Shown: positions 37,825 to 47,309, numbered from the stretch's first letter. The stretch: DNA of 64,000 nucleotides from Betaproteobacteria bacterium (GCA_016861185.1 BOKW01000001.1:620001-684000), one strand, 5' to 3'. A program made the numbers and translations. Notes: generated from the letters alone by a model not told the origin.

Positions 37825-38500
37825 TCGACTCGCGCTCGTGGCTGTCATGCTCGCAGTCGCCGGCTGCGCGACGGTGCGCGAAACGCCGCCCGCGCCGAAG
37901 CCAGCGGCCGAGCCCGTGAAGCCGCGGGCGTCGACGCCTCCCGCCGCTGCGGCGGCCACGCCGGCCGCGCCGAAAAAGGAAGAACCGCCGGCCGTCGACC
38001 CGGCCGCAGTCCGCGCGTTCGACGCTGCACGCCGCGCGCTCGCCGCCGGGCGCACCGCGGAGGCCGAGCGCGGCTTCGTCGCATTGACGAAGTCCCATCC
38101 CGACCTCGCCGGTCCGCACGCGAATCTCGCGCTGATCCACCGGCAGACGGGCAAGTACGCCGAGGCGATCGCCGCGCTCGAACGCGCCGTGCAGCTTGCT
38201 CCGCAGCGCGCGGACTTGCACAACCAGCTCGGCATCACCTATCGAATGACCGGCCAGTTCGCCAAGGCGCGCGCCGCGTACGAAAAGGCGATCGAAGCCG
38301 ATCCGAACTACGCGCTCGCCTGGCTCAACCTCGGCATCCTCGAAGACCTTTACCTGTGGGACCGCCAGCGCGCGCTCGCGCTGTACGAGCGCTACCTCGT
38401 GCTCGCGCCCGCCGGCGACGACAACGTCAGGAAGTGGGTCGCCGATCTGAAGAACCGGATGCCGCAGAAGAGCGCGGTCGCGCAGAAGGAGCAGCAATGA
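37811..38500 (+). CDS. TPR lipoprotein
   Basis: The 229-residue lipoprotein (lipobox VAGC) has a Pro/Ala-rich linker (residues ~25-60) and about three or four TPR units: LAGPHANLALIHRQTGKYAEAIAALERAVQLAP, LHNQLGITYRMTGQFAKARAAYEKAIEADP and ALAWLNLGILEDLYLWDRQRALALYERYLVLAP. It overlaps the large TPR gene by 14 bases and the following small gene by four. Its small size and linker suggest an adaptor tethered to a membrane. Confidence 0.8.
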   Translation: MRFADRLALVAVMLAVAGCATVRETPPAPKPAAEPVKPRASTPPAAAAATPAAPKKEEPPAVDPAAVRAFDAARRALAAGRTAEAERGFVALTKSHPDLAGPHANLALIHRQTGKYAEAIAALERAVQLAPQRADLHNQLGITYRMTGQFAKARAAYEKAIEADPNYALAWLNLGILEDLYLWDRQRALALYERYLVLAPAGDDNVRKWVADLKNRMPQKSAVAQKEQQ

Positions 38501-38835
38501 GCGCACACGCATTGAAGCGTCGTCTCCATTCTCGTTCGCTGGTGGCTGCGCTCGCCGCAGCCGTTTCGTTCGGCGCGTTCGCCGAGGACCGCGCCGAGAT
38601 CGATCGCACGCAGATCATCGGCAACCGCGAACTGCCGAAGGTGCTCTACATCGTGCCGTGGAAGAAGCCGCTGCCGTCGGAGCTGTCGGGCCGGCCGCTC
38701 GAAAGCGTGCTCGACGAGGCGCTCGCGCCGGTCGACCGCGACGTGTTCCGCCGGCAGGTGCGCTACACGGCCGCCGCGCAGGCGTCGGCGGCGACGGCGG
38801 CGCCGACCGGCCCGCCCGCGGCAGAGCGGAAGTGA
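38497..38835 (+). CDS. Small secreted protein of unknown function
   Basis: This 112-residue protein is not recognised. It has a signal peptide ending near AFAED, a conserved-looking core (DRTQIIGNRELPKVLYIVPWKKPLPSELSGRPLESVLDEAL) and a low-complexity Ala/Pro tail. It overlaps the TPR lipoprotein gene (ATGA) and precedes exbB by 44 bases, so it is very likely part of the same envelope complex. Confidence 0.65.
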   Translation: MSAHALKRRLHSRSLVAALAAAVSFGAFAEDRAEIDRTQIIGNRELPKVLYIVPWKKPLPSELSGRPLESVLDEALAPVDRDVFRRQVRYTAAAQASAATAAPTGPPAAERK

Positions 38836-38879
38836 TTCGTTCGTTTGCTTCAGTTGCAGTGGACATCGGAGATTCGCCC

Positions 38880-39536
38880 ATGAATGCCTTCAACACCGTC
38901 GTCAAGTTCTTCCAGGACAGCGGGTTGTTCATCTACCCCAGCATCCTGATCATGGCGCTCGGCCTCGCGGTCGCGATCGAGCGCTTCATCTTCCTGCGCC
39001 GCGCGCGCACCGAGAACCGCAGGCTGTGGGAGCGCATGCTGCCGCTGCTGCAGGGCGGCAAGCTCGACAAGGTCGAAGCGGTCGCCGCGAAGTCCGAAGC
39101 CGCGATCGGCAAGATCGTCGCGCACGGCCTCGAGCGGCTGAAGATCCCGCACCGGCGCGAGGACGTCGACGCCGCGATGGAGGAAGGGATGATGGAGATC
39201 GTGCCGCGGCTGGAGAAGCGCACGCACTACATCGCGACCTTCGCCAACGTGATCACGCTGGTCGGCCTGCTCGGCACGATCATCGGTCTGATCAAGGCGT
39301 TCACCGCGGTCGCCAACGTCAACCCGGCGGAGAAGGCCGAGCTGCTGGCGGCGTCGATTTCGATCGCGATGAACAACACCGCGTTCGCGCTGATGGTCGC
39401 GATCCCGTTCCTGCTGATCCATGCCTTCCTGCAGGCGCGCACCAGCGAAATCGTCGACAGCCTGGAAGCGGCGAAGGTGAGCTTCCTGAACCTGACGCAG
39501 CGATTGGCGACCGACACGCGCAGCGCCGCGCGCTGA
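38880..39536 (+). CDS. exbB: MotA/TolQ/ExbB proton-channel protein
   Basis: The 218-residue protein has three membrane segments: YPSILIMALGLAVAIERFIFL near the N-terminus, and the conserved pair IATFANVITLVGLLGTIIGLIKAFTAV and ISIAMNNTAFALMVAIPFLLIHAFL. The LLGTIIGLIKAF block and the small-residue-rich third helix are typical of MotA/TolQ/ExbB. With ExbD it forms a proton-driven motor in the inner membrane. Two ExbD genes follow directly, then a TonB-like gene. Which motor paralogue it is (ExbB, TolQ or AglR type) cannot be told from sequence alone. Confidence 0.9.
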   Translation: MNAFNTVVKFFQDSGLFIYPSILIMALGLAVAIERFIFLRRARTENRRLWERMLPLLQGGKLDKVEAVAAKSEAAIGKIVAHGLERLKIPHRREDVDAAMEEGMMEIVPRLEKRTHYIATFANVITLVGLLGTIIGLIKAFTAVANVNPAEKAELLAASISIAMNNTAFALMVAIPFLLIHAFLQARTSEIVDSLEAAKVSFLNLTQRLATDTRSAAR

Positions 39537-39581
39537 ACGACGCGGCCGGCGCGTCCGGCCGCTCGAACGGAGGACCAAAAC

Positions 39582-40100
39582 ATGCGAGTGCGACGCCTGC
39601 GCAAACATCCGGCCGGGCTCGACGTCACGGCGTTCATCAACCTGATCGTCGTGCTGGTGCCGTTCCTGCTGTCGACCGCGGTGTTCACGCGGCTGGCGGT
39701 GCTGGAGCTGACGCTGCCGCCGCAGTCGAGCGGTGCGCTGGAGAAGCTCGACAAGGACAACCTGCAGCTCGAGGTCGTGGTCCGCGCCGACGCGCTCGAG
39801 GTCGGCGACCGCATCGGCGGGCTGATCCAGCGCATCGAACGCAAGGGTGACGGCAAGGACATCGCCGAGCTGGCGAACCTGATGCAGCAGATCAAGCAGC
39901 GCTTTCCGGACAAGACGGCGGTCACCGTGCTGCCCGAGCCCGCCGTGCCGTACGACACGCTGGTGCAGGTGATGGACGCGGTGCGCGCCGGCCGTCAGGT
40001 GCAGGGCGCCAAGGTCGTCGCCGTCGATCTGTTCCCCGACATCTCGATCGGAGATGCGCCGATCCGACAGCAGGTTGCGCAAGCGGAGAAGGGCCGATGA
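39582..40100 (+). CDS. ExbD/TolR-family protein lacking the usual channel Asp
   Basis: This 172-residue ExbD-like protein has one N-terminal membrane helix (DVTAFINLIVVLVPFLLSTAVF) and a periplasmic domain. In ExbD and TolR the helix has an essential Asp that takes part in proton flow (pattern xIDxxxVL). Here the aligned residue is Asn20 (FINLIVVL). The second ExbD downstream keeps Asp29. This member may be structural or regulatory in a mixed ExbD dimer. A ribosome-binding site (GGAGG) precedes it. Confidence 0.85.
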   Translation: MRVRRLRKHPAGLDVTAFINLIVVLVPFLLSTAVFTRLAVLELTLPPQSSGALEKLDKDNLQLEVVVRADALEVGDRIGGLIQRIERKGDGKDIAELANLMQQIKQRFPDKTAVTVLPEPAVPYDTLVQVMDAVRAGRQVQGAKVVAVDLFPDISIGDAPIRQQVAQAEKGR

Positions 40101-40588
40101 ATCTCACGCCGCTGCAAAAACGCGCCGAACGGCGCGCGCGCAACCAGTCGCAGGTCGACCTGAACCTGGTCGCGCTGATCGACATCTTCACGATCCTGAT
40201 CTTCTTCCTGCTGTCGAACGCCGGCGTGGTCGAGGTGCTGCCCAGCTCGAAGGCGGTGAAGCTCCCGGAATCGACCGCGGAGAAAAGCGCGCGCGAGACG
40301 ATCGTCGTGCTGGTCAACAACAGCGACATCATCGTCGAGGGGCGCAAGGTCGCCGCGGTGGCGGACGTCCTCGGCGCCGACGGCGACCTGATCGCGCCGC
40401 TGAAGGCCGAGCTGGATTTCCACGCGAGCCGGCAGACGATCCGCGCCGAAAACGAAGCGGCCAAGCGCGCGATCACGATCATGGGCGACAAGGACATTCC
40501 GTATCGCCTGCTGCGCAAGGTGATGGTCACCTGTGCGCGTGCGAACTTCACCGACGTGTCGTTCGCGGTCCAGCAGAAGAGTGCGTGA
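40097..40588 (+). CDS. exbD: ExbD/TolR-family protein with conserved Asp
   Basis: The 163-residue protein has an N-terminal membrane helix (LVALIDIFTILIFFLLSNAG) with the conserved proton-relay Asp at residue 29, then the ExbD-type periplasmic domain ending in a segment like DKDIPYRLLRKVMVTCARANFTDVSFAV. It overlaps the first exbD by four bases and the TonB/AgmX-like gene by one (TGATG). It is the one likely to conduct protons with ExbB. Confidence 0.88.
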   Translation: MNLTPLQKRAERRARNQSQVDLNLVALIDIFTILIFFLLSNAGVVEVLPSSKAVKLPESTAEKSARETIVVLVNNSDIIVEGRKVAAVADVLGADGDLIAPLKAELDFHASRQTIRAENEAAKRAITIMGDKDIPYRLLRKVMVTCARANFTDVSFAVQQKSA

Positions 40589-41646
40589 TGAGCGCCGTCG
40601 CCTACTCCCCCGTCGCGCTGCTGCCCTGGTCGGGTTCGGCCGAGGACGACGAGCGCTTCCGCCGCATTCTGCAGCGCGTGCTCATCGTCTGCGCGCTGAT
40701 CGCGCTCGTGATGCCGTGGCTGCCCGTGCGCAAGGAGGAGCGCATCGCCGCCGAGCCGTTGCCGCCGCGGCTGGCCAAGCTGCTGCTCGATCGCGAAGTG
40801 CCGCCGCCGACGCCGCTGCCGAAGTCCGAGCGTCCCGCGCCGAAGGACGCGGAAGCGAAGCCCGACAAGACGCCCGATACGCCGAAGCCCGAGCCGAAGG
40901 CGCCGGTCGTCGAAGCGCGCAAGCCGGAGCCGAACAAGGCGCCCGGCGAACGGCTGGAGAACGCGCGCAGGCGCGCTTCGGGCGTGGGTCTGCTCGCGAT
41001 GAAAGACGAGCTGGCCGAGCTGCGATCCGCGCCGGCGGCGGTGCAACTGAACAAGGACATCAAGCCGGGACCGGGTGTCGGCGCCGGCGTCGGCCCGGGC
41101 GTCGGCGCAGGCTTGAGCCCCGGCGTACCGACGCGCGCGCTGATCACCTCGAACGCCACCGGCGGCAGCGGCGGCATCAACACGGCCGCCTACAGCCGCG
41201 ACACCGGCGGCGGCGGGCTTGCGGGCCGTTCGACCACGCTCGTCGAAGGCGTGGCCGGCGGCCGCGGCGGCGGCGGGCCGGGATCGAACGCCGGCGGCGG
41301 TGGCGGCACCGGTGCGGGCCGCGGCGGCACGCTGCAGCGGGGTGGAAGCGGCAAGGCGTCGCGGTCGATCGAGGAGATCAAGATCGTCTTCGAGCGCAAC
41401 AAGGGCGCGATCTACGCGATCTACAACCGCGCGCTGCGCGACGAGCCTTCGCTGCAGGGCAAGGTCGTGCTGGAACTGAAGATCGCGCCGTCGGGTCAGG
41501 TGACCGACCTGCGCATCGTGTCGAGCGAGCTGAAGTCGCCCGAACTGGAGCGCAAGCTGCTCGCGCGGATCAGGCAGTTCGACTTCGGTGCGAAGGACGT
41601 CGACCTGATGACCGTGACCTGGCCGGTCGATTTCCTGCCGTCGTAA
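40588..41646 (+). CDS. TonB-like energy transducer with AgmX/PglI C-terminal domain
   Basis: The 352-residue protein has the TonB layout. After a short cytoplasmic start comes one membrane helix (RVLIVCALIALVMPWLPV), then a Pro/Lys/Glu-rich region (PPPTPLPKSERPAPKDAE), Gly-rich repeats (GPGVGAGVGPGVGAG, then several GGGG tracts) and a folded C-terminal domain of about 90 residues (RSIEEIKIVFERNKGAIYAIYNRAL to VTWPVDFLPS). The last matches the AgmX/PglI-type domain, a TonB-like fold known from myxobacterial gliding proteins. It probably carries motor energy across the periplasm to the TPR and barrel proteins. It is the last gene of the operon, convergent with ubiX four bases away. Confidence 0.85.
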   Translation: MSAVAYSPVALLPWSGSAEDDERFRRILQRVLIVCALIALVMPWLPVRKEERIAAEPLPPRLAKLLLDREVPPPTPLPKSERPAPKDAEAKPDKTPDTPKPEPKAPVVEARKPEPNKAPGERLENARRRASGVGLLAMKDELAELRSAPAAVQLNKDIKPGPGVGAGVGPGVGAGLSPGVPTRALITSNATGGSGGINTAAYSRDTGGGGLAGRSTTLVEGVAGGRGGGGPGSNAGGGGGTGAGRGGTLQRGGSGKASRSIEEIKIVFERNKGAIYAIYNRALRDEPSLQGKVVLELKIAPSGQVTDLRIVSSELKSPELERKLLARIRQFDFGAKDVDLMTVTWPVDFLPS

Positions 41647-41650
41647 CGCC

Positions 41651-42241
41651 TCAGTCGGTCTCGCCGGCCGACGCGCCGATCTCGCCTTCCCAGCGCGGCG
41701 CAAGGCCGTGCGCGATGTCGAGCAGGTCCAGCACGCGGGCGACCGTGTGGTCGACCAGCTCGTCGATCGTCTTCGGCCGGTGATAGAACGCGGGCAAGGG
41801 CGGGAAGATCACGCCGCCCATCAGCGTCACCGCTTCCATGTTGCGGATGTGCGCGAGGTTCAGCGGCGCCTCGCGCACCAGCAGCACGAGCCGGCGGCGC
41901 TCCTTCAGGCAGACGTCGGCAGCGCGCGCGATCAGGTTGTCGGCGAGCCCGTGCGCGATCGCCGCGAGCGTCTTCATCGAGCAGGGCGCGACCACCATGC
42001 CGTGCGTGACGAACGAACCGGAAGCGATCGTCGCGCCGATGTCGCGCACGTTGTGGACCACATCGGCGAATCGCTCGACGTCGCCGCGTGTCAGGTCGAG
42101 CTCCTGCTTGAGGTTCAGGACGCCGGCCGGCGTGACGAGCAGATGCGTTTCGACGTCGGCGGCCGCGCGCAGCGCGTGCAGCAGGCGCACGCCATAGACG
42201 GCGCCCGATGCGCCGGTGATCGCGACGATGATCCGGCGCAA
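41651..42241 (-). CDS. ubiX: Flavin prenyltransferase UbiX
   Basis: UbiX makes prenylated FMN, the cofactor of UbiD-type decarboxylases in ubiquinone synthesis (196 residues). Family blocks are IIVAITGASGAVYGVRLL, GSFVTHGMVVAPCSMKTLAAIAHG and RRLVLLVREAPLNLAHIRNM. The most likely start is a TTG (42241), since no ATG precedes the conserved RRIIVAITGASG. It lies 22 bases after grxD and is the last gene of the minus-strand run. Confidence 0.93.
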   Translation of the reverse strand: MRRIIVAITGASGAVYGVRLLHALRAAADVETHLLVTPAGVLNLKQELDLTRGDVERFADVVHNVRDIGATIASGSFVTHGMVVAPCSMKTLAAIAHGLADNLIARAADVCLKERRRLVLLVREAPLNLAHIRNMEAVTLMGGVIFPPLPAFYHRPKTIDELVDHTVARVLDLLDIAHGLAPRWEGEIGASAGETD

Positions 42242-42263
42242 GGCGGCCGCCTGTCGGAGCCGA

Positions 42264-42584
42264 TCAGACGACTTGGGCCTGCTTCAGCAGGTCCTGCAGT
42301 TCGCCGCTCTGGTACATCTCCATCATGATGTCCGAGCCGCCGACGAACTGGCCCTTGACGTAGAGCTGTGGAATCGTCGGCCAGTTGGCGTACTCCTTGA
42401 TGCCCTGGCGCACTTCGTCGTCCTCGAGCACGTTGACGGTCACGAGGTTCTTCACGCCGCACGACTTCAGGATCTGGATCGCGCGGCCCGAGAAGCCGCA
42501 CTGCGGGAACTGCGCGGTGCCCTTCATGAAGAGCACGACCGGGTTCTCGGTGACCGTCTTCTGAATGAATTCCTTCGCGTCCAT
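42264..42584 (-). CDS. grxD: Monothiol glutaredoxin GrxD
   Basis: This class II glutaredoxin (106 residues) has the active site CGFS in FPQCGFSGRAIQIL. It binds 2Fe-2S clusters and works with BolA-family proteins such as IbaG. WPTIPQLYVKGQFVGGSDIMMEMYQSGEL is the glutathione-binding part. I start at MDAKEFIQ; an upstream ATG adds ten unconserved residues. Confidence 0.95.
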   Translation of the reverse strand: MDAKEFIQKTVTENPVVLFMKGTAQFPQCGFSGRAIQILKSCGVKNLVTVNVLEDDEVRQGIKEYANWPTIPQLYVKGQFVGGSDIMMEMYQSGELQDLLKQAQVV

Positions 42585-42662
42585 GGCGTTCACTTCGCGG
42601 GAGAGGTGCAGCACAGTGTAGGAATCGCTCCGGGGGGCGTCAAACCGGGGGCACGGTTCGGA

Positions 42663-43463
42663 TCAAACGAACCGGCCCGTGCAGGCGCGTTCGATGCCTG
42701 CCGCGTCGCGCACGGTTCGTACTTCGTCGAACCCGGCCCGCTCGAACAGCGCTCGCACGGCGGCCGCCTGGTCGTAGCCGTGCTCGACCAGCAGCCAACC
42801 GTCGCGTGCCAGGTGCGCGGGGGCGCCGGCGACGATCGTGCGCAGGCAGCCGAGGCCGTCGCCGTGATCGGTCAGCGCGTAAAGCGGTTCGAAGCGCAGG
42901 TCCGCCAGATGCGGGTCGCTCGCGGCGACGTACGGCGGGTTGGCGACGATCGCATCGAACTCGCCCGCGATCGCCGCGTACCAGTCGCTCGCGACGAAGT
43001 CGACGCGTGCATCGAGCCGCTGCGCGTTGGCCCGCGCGATCGCGAGCGCCTCGACCGACGCATCGGCGGCGACGACGCGCGCGTCGGGCCGTTCGAGCGC
43101 GAGCGAGATCGCGATGCAGCCCGAGCCGGTGCCCAGTTCCAGCACGCGCGGGCTTTCGATCGAGCGCAGCGCGTCGAGCGCAAGCTCGACGAGCAGTTCG
43201 GTCTCCGGTCGCGGAATCAGCACGGCGGGCGTGACGCAAAACGGCCGGCGATAGAACTCCTGCACGCCGAGCAGATAGGCCATCGGCTCGCCGGCGCGGC
43301 GCCGTTCGACAAGCGCTTCGAAGCGCGCCGCCGCTTCCGGCGCGACGACTCTTTCGGGGAAAGCGATCAGCGCTTCGCGCGTCGCGCCGCTGGCGAATGC
43401 GAGCAAAGCGCGCGCCTCCGCGCCAGGCAATCCGCTCGCGGCGAGCAGCTCGCCGGCGGTCAT
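42663..43463 (-). CDS. prmC: Release factor glutamine methyltransferase PrmC
   Basis: PrmC methylates the Gln of the GGQ motif in release factors RF1 and RF2 (266 residues). The SAM-binding [17 protein letters not shown] and the catalytic NPPYVA are present, and [10 protein letters not shown] is the conserved interdomain stretch. The ATG overlaps the fumC stop by four bases. Its target prfA is two genes upstream, with fumC lying between. Confidence 0.95.
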   Translation of the reverse strand: MTAGELLAASGLPGAEARALLAFASGATREALIAFPERVVAPEAAARFEALVERRRAGEPMAYLLGVQEFYRRPFCVTPAVLIPRPETELLVELALDALRSIESPRVLELGTGSGCIAISLALERPDARVVAADASVEALAIARANAQRLDARVDFVASDWYAAIAGEFDAIVANPPYVAASDPHLADLRFEPLYALTDHGDGLGCLRTIVAGAPAHLARDGWLLVEHGYDQAAAVRALFERAGFDEVRTVRDAAGIERACTGRFV

Positions 43464-44848
43464 GCGCCGGGACGGGTCATCGCCGCCGGATCGATCCACG
43501 CGTCGAACTGTTCTTCGGTCACGTAGCCCAGCGCGAGCGCGGCCGCCTTCAGCGTCGTGCCTTCGCGGTGCGCCTTCTTCGCGATTTCCGCCGCCTTGTC
43601 GTAGCCGATGTGCGGCGCGAGCGCGGTGACCAGCATCAGCGAACGCGCCATCAGCTCGGCGATGCGTTCGCGGTTCGGCGCGATGCCGCGTGCGCAATGC
43701 GCGTCGAAGCTCGTGCAACCGTCTGCGAGCAGCCGGATCGACTGCAGCACGTTGTGCGCGAGAAGCGGCTTGTAGACGTTCAGCTCGAAATTGCCGGAGG
43801 CGGCGCCGATCGCCACCGCGGCGTCGTTGCCGAGCACCTGCGCGGCGAGCATCGTCAGCATCTCGCACTGCGTCGGGTTGACCTTGCCCGGCATGATCGA
43901 CGAACCGGGTTCGTTCTCCGGAATCGTGATCTCGCCCAGCCCCGCGCGCGGGCCGCTCGCGAGCCAGCGCACGTCGTTGGCGATCTTCATCAGCGCGGCG
44001 GCCAGCGTCTTCAGACCGCCGTGCAGCGCGAGCAGCGCTTCGTGGCCGGCGAGTGCGGCGAACTTGTTCGGCGCCGAGACGAACGCGAGCCCCGTGTCAT
44101 CCGCGAGCTTGGCCGCGACGCGCGCACCGAACTCCGGGTGCGTGTTCAATCCGGTGCCGACCGCCGTGCCTCCGATCGCCAGTTCGAGCACGGCGGGCTC
44201 GGCGCCGGCGATCGCGCCGGCCGCCGCTTCGAGCTGCGCGACGTAGCCTGAGAACTGCTGTCCGAGGGTGAGCGGCGTGGCGTCCTGCAGATGCGTGCGG
44301 CCGATCTTGACGATGTCGGCGAACTCGGTCGCCTTCGCCTCCAGCGTGGCGCGCAGCGCGGCGAGCGCGGGGCGCAGCCTGCGGTCGAGCGCGAGCGCGG
44401 CGGCGACGTGCATCGCGGTCGGAAAGACGTCGTTCGACGACTGCCCGCGGTTGACGTCGTCGTTCGGATGCACCAGCCGCCCCGTTCCGCGCGGACCGCC
44501 GAGCAGCTCCGAAGCGCGGTTGGCGAGCACCTCGTTGACGTTCATGTTGGTCTGCGTGCCGCTGCCGGTCTGCCAGACGGACAGCGGGAATTCCTCGCGG
44601 TGTTCGCCGCGCAGCACTTCGTCGGCGGCCGCGGCGATCGCCTCCGCCTTGCGCGCGTCGAGCAGTCCCAATTCGCGGTTGACCTGCGCGGCGGCGCGCT
44701 TGATGCGCACGAGCGCGTCGATCAGCTCGGACGGCATCTTCTCGGTGGAGACGGCGAAGAACTGCAGCGAGCGCTGCGTCTGTGCGCCCCACAGCCGCTC
44801 GGCGGGGACTTCGATCGGTCCGAAAGTGTCGCGTTCGGTGCGGGTCAT
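43460..44848 (-). CDS. fumC: Class II fumarase FumC
   Basis: FumC is the iron-independent, oxidation-resistant fumarase of the citric acid cycle (462 residues). The fumarase/aspartase signature [11 protein letters not shown] is intact, with [17 protein letters not shown] and [15 protein letters not shown]. It overlaps prfA upstream and prmC downstream by four bases each, so it is fully built into the hemA-prfA-prmC operon, where it is not usually found. Confidence 0.96.
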   Translation of the reverse strand: MTRTERDTFGPIEVPAERLWGAQTQRSLQFFAVSTEKMPSELIDALVRIKRAAAQVNRELGLLDARKAEAIAAAADEVLRGEHREEFPLSVWQTGSGTQTNMNVNEVLANRASELLGGPRGTGRLVHPNDDVNRGQSSNDVFPTAMHVAAALALDRRLRPALAALRATLEAKATEFADIVKIGRTHLQDATPLTLGQQFSGYVAQLEAAAGAIAGAEPAVLELAIGGTAVGTGLNTHPEFGARVAAKLADDTGLAFVSAPNKFAALAGHEALLALHGGLKTLAAALMKIANDVRWLASGPRAGLGEITIPENEPGSSIMPGKVNPTQCEMLTMLAAQVLGNDAAVAIGAASGNFELNVYKPLLAHNVLQSIRLLADGCTSFDAHCARGIAPNRERIAELMARSLMLVTALAPHIGYDKAAEIAKKAHREGTTLKAAALALGYVTEEQFDAWIDPAAMTRPGA

Positions 44849-45924
44849 GCTTCCCCCAGCGCTGCCAGCTGCTCGGCCTGGTGTTCGGCGGTCAGCGCGG
44901 CGGCGAGTTCGTCGAGGTCGCCGTCCATGATCTGGTCGATCTTGTACAGCGTCAGGTTGATCCGGTGGTCCGTCACGCGGCCCTGCGGGAAGTTATAGGT
45001 GCGGATGCGCTCGCTGCGGTCGCCCGAGCCGATCAGGCTCTTGCGGGTCGACGCCTCCTTCGCCTGCTGCTCGCGCAACTGCTTGTCCTTGAGCCGCGCC
45101 GCGAGGATCTTCAGCGCGCGTTCGCGGTTCTTGTGCTGCGAGCGGTCGTCCTGGCATTCGACGACGATGCCGCTCGGCAGATGCGTGATGCGCACCGCCG
45201 ACTCGGTCTTGTTGACGTGCTGCCCGCCGGCACCCGATGCGCGGAACACGTCGATGCGGATCTCGGTCGGGTCGATCTTCACGTCGTCGATCTCGTCGGC
45301 CTCGGGCAGCACCGCGACCGTGCAGGCCGACGTGTGGATGCGGCCCTGCGCTTCGGTCTCCGGAACGCGCTGCACGCGGTGGCCGCCTGACTCGAACTTC
45401 AGCTTCGAATACGCGCCGGCGCCTTCGATGCGCACGATCACTTCCTTGTAGCCGCCTAAGTCCGATTCGCTCGCCGACACCATTTCGGTCTTCCAGCGCT
45501 GGCGTTCGGCATAGCGCAGGTACATCCGCAGCAGATCACCGGCGAAGAGAGCAGACTCGTCGCCGCCAGTGCCGGCGCGGATCTCGAGGAAGACGTTGCG
45601 TTCGTCGTTCGGATCCTTCGGCAGCAGCAGTCGCTGCAGCTCGGACTCGAGCGACTCGAGACGGCCCTTCGCCGCGTGGATCTCCTCCTCCGCGAGCGCC
45701 TTCATGTCCGGGTCGGTCAGCATCTCCTGCGCGCCGAGCAGATCCGCCTGCGCGCGGTTGTAGTCGTGGAAGCGCGCGACCACCGGTTCGATCTCGGCGC
45801 GCTCCTGGCCGAGCGCGCGGAAGCGGTTCATGTCGCGCGCGGCGTCTTCGGCGGCCAGTTGCGCGTCGATCTCCTCGAGCCGCCGCGCGAGCTGGCCGAG
45901 CTTGTTGCGCATCGAGTCCTTCAT
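44845..45924 (-). CDS. prfA: Peptide chain release factor 1
   Basis: RF1 ends translation at UAA and UAG (359 residues). The GGQ catalytic motif is in [23 protein letters not shown], and the codon-recognition PxT is PET in [24 protein letters not shown] start at [14 protein letters not shown] four codons later is possible. It follows hemA after a strong hairpin and overlaps fumC. Confidence 0.96.
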   Translation of the reverse strand: MKDSMRNKLGQLARRLEEIDAQLAAEDAARDMNRFRALGQERAEIEPVVARFHDYNRAQADLLGAQEMLTDPDMKALAEEEIHAAKGRLESLESELQRLLLPKDPNDERNVFLEIRAGTGGDESALFAGDLLRMYLRYAERQRWKTEMVSASESDLGGYKEVIVRIEGAGAYSKLKFESGGHRVQRVPETEAQGRIHTSACTVAVLPEADEIDDVKIDPTEIRIDVFRASGAGGQHVNKTESAVRITHLPSGIVVECQDDRSQHKNRERALKILAARLKDKQLREQQAKEASTRKSLIGSGDRSERIRTYNFPQGRVTDHRINLTLYKIDQIMDGDLDELAAALTAEHQAEQLAALGEA

Positions 45925-45946
45925 CGTGTCATCCGCAATGGGCGAA

Positions 45947-45986
45947 CGCGGCCGCGCCCCGGCCGCTCGGGCCGGGGCGGGCCGCG
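45947..45986 (-). promoter_or_regulatory. Strong hairpin between hemA and prfA
   Basis: The inner nine-base arms GCCCCGGCC and GGCCGGGGC surround a five-base loop. An outer six-base stem (CGCGGC/GCCGCG) adds stability. It fills most of the 66-base hemA-prfA gap. No T-run follows in the minus-strand direction, so partial attenuation or mRNA protection is more likely than full termination. Confidence 0.5.
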
Positions 45987-45990
45987 CCAG

Positions 45991-47280
45991 CTAGTGATCC
46001 GTCTGGGAGTAGAAACGCGCGAGCAGCGCGACCACGCGCGCGCGCTCGTCGTCGTCTTCGTTGCCGGCCTGATGCAGCGCTGCGACCGGCGCATGCAGGA
46101 ACTTGTTGGTCAGCGCCTGCGAAAGCTGCTCGATCACCGCCTCGGGCGATTCGCCGCGCGCGAGCAGCTTCTTCGCGCGTTCCAGCTCCTTCGCGCGCAG
46201 CGCGTCGGCGCGCTCGCGCAGGCCCTGGATCACCGGGACCGCCGCGCGCGTCTTCATCCACGCCTCGAAGTCGCGCACGCGCGTCTCGATGATCGCTTCG
46301 GCCTGCGCGACCGCCGCCTGCCGCGTTTCGGTGCCGCTGGCGACGATGCGGCCGAGGTCGTCGACCGTGTAGACGTAGACGTCGTCGAGCCGCGCCACTT
46401 CCGGCTCGACGTCGCGCGGCACCGCCAGGTCGACGATGAACATCGGTCGGTGGCGGCGGCTGCGGATCGCGCGCTCGACCATGCCCAGCCCGATGATCGG
46501 CAGCGAGCTCGCCGTGCACGAGACGACGATGTCGAACTTCGCGATCGCCTCGGGCAGGTCCGCGAGCCGCATCGCGTGGCCGTGCAGCTTCGACGCGAGC
46601 GTCTGCGCGCGCTCGATCGTGCGGTTGGCCACGACGATCGACTTCGGATGGCGCGCAGCGAAGTGCGTGGCGGTCAGCTCGATCATCTCGCCGGCGCCGA
46701 CGAACAGGATCTGGCTGTCGCCGAGCGCGCCGAAGATCCGCTCGGCGGTGCGCACGGCCGCGGCGGCCATCGACACCGACTGCGTGCCGATGTCGGTCGT
46801 CGTGCGCACTTCCTTGGCGACGGCGAAGGTGCGCTGGAACAGGTGGTTCAGCAGCAGCCCCATGCCGCCCGCTTCGCGCGCGAGCCGCTCGGCCTGCTTC
46901 ATCTGGCCGAGGATCTGCGGCTCGCCGAGCACCATCGAATCGAGCCCGCTCGCCACGCGGAACGCGTGGCGCACGGCGTTGGTCTGCGGCAGCACGTAGG
47001 ACGCGCGCTTGAGTTCCTCGGCTTCGAGGCGCTTCTCGGCGGCGATGAAGTCGGTCAGCGCGTGCGTTGCTGCGACGGGTTCCTCGACGGCGCAGTACAG
47101 TTCGGTACGGTTGCAGGTCGAAACGATCGCCGCTTCGGTGAGCCGCCCCGCGTCGCGGCCGGCGAGCCGGTCGCGCAGCCGCGCGATCGCATGGCTGACC
47201 TCCTCGGGCACGAACGCCACCCGTTCGCGCAGCGCAAGCGGCGCGGTCTGGTGGTTCAAGCCGAGGGTCAGCAGCTGCAC
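45991..47280 (-). CDS. hemA: Glutamyl-tRNA reductase HemA
   Basis: HemA reduces glutamyl-tRNA to glutamate-1-semialdehyde, the first step of C5-pathway tetrapyrrole synthesis (429 residues). The catalytic Cys is in [11 protein letters not shown], and NADPH binding is in [17 protein letters not shown]. The start is a GTG (47280) giving [20 protein letters not shown] perfect TATAAT lies 30 bases upstream. The hemA-prfA pairing is widespread in proteobacteria. Confidence 0.95.
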   Translation of the reverse strand: MQLLTLGLNHQTAPLALRERVAFVPEEVSHAIARLRDRLAGRDAGRLTEAAIVSTCNRTELYCAVEEPVAATHALTDFIAAEKRLEAEELKRASYVLPQTNAVRHAFRVASGLDSMVLGEPQILGQMKQAERLAREAGGMGLLLNHLFQRTFAVAKEVRTTTDIGTQSVSMAAAAVRTAERIFGALGDSQILFVGAGEMIELTATHFAARHPKSIVVANRTIERAQTLASKLHGHAMRLADLPEAIAKFDIVVSCTASSLPIIGLGMVERAIRSRRHRPMFIVDLAVPRDVEPEVARLDDVYVYTVDDLGRIVASGTETRQAAVAQAEAIIETRVRDFEAWMKTRAAVPVIQGLRERADALRAKELERAKKLLARGESPEAVIEQLSQALTNKFLHAPVAALHQAGNEDDDERARVVALLARFYSQTDH

Positions 47281-47309
47281 GGGCGGTCTAAGCCTTTGAT
47301 TCGCGGGCG

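Noticed and set aside
34834..38238. Very long open frame on the minus strand opposite the TPR genes
   Set aside because: It is the antisense shadow of GC-rich TPR coding sequence: composition is Arg/Gly/Ala-rich, no family features appear, and the plus-strand genes have signal peptides, TPR motifs and overlapping start/stop codons.
33087..41646. Myxococcus-type gliding motility machinery
   Set aside because: The motor, AgmX-like and TPR parts resemble it, but the specific gliding genes (for example MglA-linked and GltA/B/H sets) are not seen, and the redox genes do not fit. Only the general architecture is shared.
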